Shown piece by piece: positions 62,732-64,000 of a stretch of 64,000 nt of DNA (its first letter is position 1; every line of letters begins with the position of its first letter). Source of the stretch: an uncultured Rhizobiaceae group bacterium (GTDB taxonomy: Bacteria > Pseudomonadota > Alphaproteobacteria > Rhizobiales > Rhizobiaceae); the NCBI GenBank assembly GCA_937930845.1, contig CALHBJ010000008.1:185132-249131 (forward strand). The letters are read 5' to 3'. The notes beneath the pieces were generated by a model, which was not told the DNA's origin, did no database searches, and was given only the letters and a program-made list of their open reading frames with translations. Made by a program: the position numbers and the translations under genes.

Positions 62732-64000
62732 TTACCGGGGCTGCGACAGCGTTCGCTGCACAGCGTCCTGCCAACCTGCATAGCGTTCATGGCGCAAGTC
62801 CTCGGCCATGGTCGGTTCAAACCGGCGATCCATTGCCCAGGTTTTGGCAAATTCGTCCTGACCCGGCCAGAAGCCCACATGGGATGCGGCCAACCAGGCT
62901 GCACCCAGCGCCGTGGTCTCCAGAATGATGGGGCGGTCCACCGGTGCGCCTAGAGTGTCGGCAAGGTATTGCATGGTCCAATCACTGGACACCATGCCAC
63001 CATCGACACGCAATACCGTATCATCGCTGGCCGCTGCCCAATCGGCACGCATGGCTTCGAGCAGATCGCGGGTTTGATAACATACTGATTCCAGTGCGGC
63101 GCGGGCGATCTCGTTGGGGCCTGTGGCGCGGGTCATGCCAAACATGGCACCGCGGGCCTCGGAGTCCCAGTAGGGAGCGCCAAGACCCACGAAAGCAGGC
63201 ACCAGATAGACATGGTGCCCTTCATCGGCCTGGGCGGCCAGTTCGCCGGAGACCGCCGCATCATCGATAATTTTCAATCCGTCACGTAACCACTGAACGC
63301 TGGCACCCGCCATGAATATGGAGCCTTCCAAAGCGTAGGTCGTCTCGCCCGCCAGCCGATAGGCGATGGTGGTCAACATACGGTTATTGGAAGTGACCTT
63401 ATCCGCGCCCGTGTTCAACAGGGCAAAACATCCCGTGCCATAGGTTGATTTGAACATGCCCGGCTGAAAGCAAGCATTGCCAATGGTGGCCGCCTGCTGA
63501 TCACCGGCAACGCCGCAAATGGGAATGTCGGCCCCCAAATGTTCTGCTGCGGCTGTGCCAAAATCTGCCGCACAGTCGAGAACTTCCGGCATCATCTTTT
63601 GTGGAACGTCCAGCATGTCGAGCAATGTGGTGTCCCACATATTGTCGCCAATGTTGAACATCATGGTTCTTGCCGCATTAGTGGCGTCGGTGACATGGCG
63701 CGCACCATTGGTGAGCCGCCAGATCAGGAATGTATCAACTGTGCCGAAGATCAATTCGCCTGCATTGGCCTTGTCCCGCGCGCCTTCGACATTTTCCAGC
63801 AACCAATTTACCTTGGTCCCGGAGAAATAGGGATCAAGCAAAAGCCCCGAACGGGCGGTGACTTCCGCTTCTGCACCCTGGCTTTTCAATTGCTTGCAAA
63901 AGTCACCCGTGCGCCGGTCCTGCCAGACGATTGCGGGGTAGATGGCCTTGCCGGTGGCGCGATCCCAAACCAATGTGGTTTCACGCTGATTGGTAATGCC
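62732..64000 (-). CDS. glpK: Glycerol kinase (5' end outside the window)
   Basis: About 422 codons of glycerol kinase are present; the N-terminus lies beyond 64000. Readable parts include [13 protein letters not shown] at the edge, [44 protein letters not shown] and [12 protein letters not shown] with the ATP-binding GG. It phosphorylates glycerol to sn-glycerol 3-phosphate in the cytoplasm. hrpB follows after 44 bp and may be co-transcribed. Confidence 0.96.
   Translation of the reverse strand, partial: GITNQRETTLVWDRATGKAIYPAIVWQDRRTGDFCKQLKSQGAEAEVTARSGLLLDPYFSGTKVNWLLENVEGARDKANAGELIFGTVDTFLIWRLTNGARHVTDATNAARTMMFNIGDNMWDTTLLDMLDVPQKMMPEVLDCAADFGTAAAEHLGADIPICGVAGDQQAATIGNACFQPGMFKSTYGTGCFALLNTGADKVTSNNRMLTTIAYRLAGETTYALEGSIFMAGASVQWLRDGLKIIDDAAVSGELAAQADEGHHVYLVPAFVGLGAPYWDSEARGAMFGMTRATGPNEIARAALESVCYQTRDLLEAMRADWAAASDDTVLRVDGGMVSSDWTMQYLADTLGAPVDRPIILETTALGAAWLAASHVGFWPGQDEFAKTWAMDRRFEPTMAEDLRHERYAGWQDAVQRTLSQPR

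Overview
The window reads as an alphaproteobacterial chromosome, most likely Hyphomicrobiales (Rhizobiales) or a close marine relative. Supporting signs are dnaX with a small SRP RNA beside it, the HIT protein-nudC pair, the hrpB-actS-actR-mmcB order, a stand-alone mnmD, and moderate GC content. It is free-living and aerobic with anaerobic respiratory options (copper nitrite reductase, RegB/RegA-type redox control). No phage, insertion sequence or CRISPR array was seen. Assignments rest on motif reading only; no database search was run.

Layout. 1-6.9 kb holds housekeeping and sugar/acid metabolism: dnaX (cut by the edge), SRP RNA, a HIT protein, nudC, an mnmD/FAD-oxidase pair, a fumarylacetoacetase-family hydrolase, a polyol dehydrogenase and a CBS protein. 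7.2-21.1 kb looks like a nitrogen-oxide and tetrapyrrole region: an AraC regulator, an exported rhodanese, a cobalamin-binding AerR/PpaA-like protein next to a PpsR/CrtJ-like repressor, a membrane winged-helix/TPR regulator, a cytochrome P460, msrB-msrA, a cytochrome c-nirK fusion, nirV, hemA and a LOV-like PAS protein without the photoactive cysteine. 21.2-22.9 kb is peroxide defence (ohrR/ohr, dps).

23.4-37.5 kb is accessory metabolism: an AraC regulator, a thiolase, exported alpha/beta hydrolase, cupin and isochorismatase-like enzymes, a second winged-helix regulator, another AraC, an orphan histidine kinase, an amine-oxidase/SDR/ChrR-cupin cluster, a mercuric-reductase-like flavoprotein and a GST. 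37.8-39.5 kb has a second P460, tRNA-Arg(ACG) and a truncated L,D-transpeptidase. 39.5-43.7 kb is a tightly overlapped operon of type III polyketide synthase, small methyltransferase, RND/MMPL exporter and small secreted protein, probably making and moving a phenolic lipid. 44.3-50.9 kb is a large RTX/CHRD protein followed by its type I secretion ABC transporter and HlyD-type adaptor.

51-64 kb holds an aldehyde dehydrogenase with NTF2-like partner and AraC regulator, two small unknown proteins, a P-loop kinase-like protein, an L,D-transpeptidase lipoprotein, mmcB, the ActR/ActS redox two-component pair, hrpB and glpK (cut by the edge).

The most notable regions are the AerR/PpsR pair placed beside nirK-nirV-hemA with no photosynthesis genes in view, the N-terminal cytochrome c-NirK fusion, the polyketide-export operon, and the RTX adhesin-like protein whose CHRD halves appear in reversed order.
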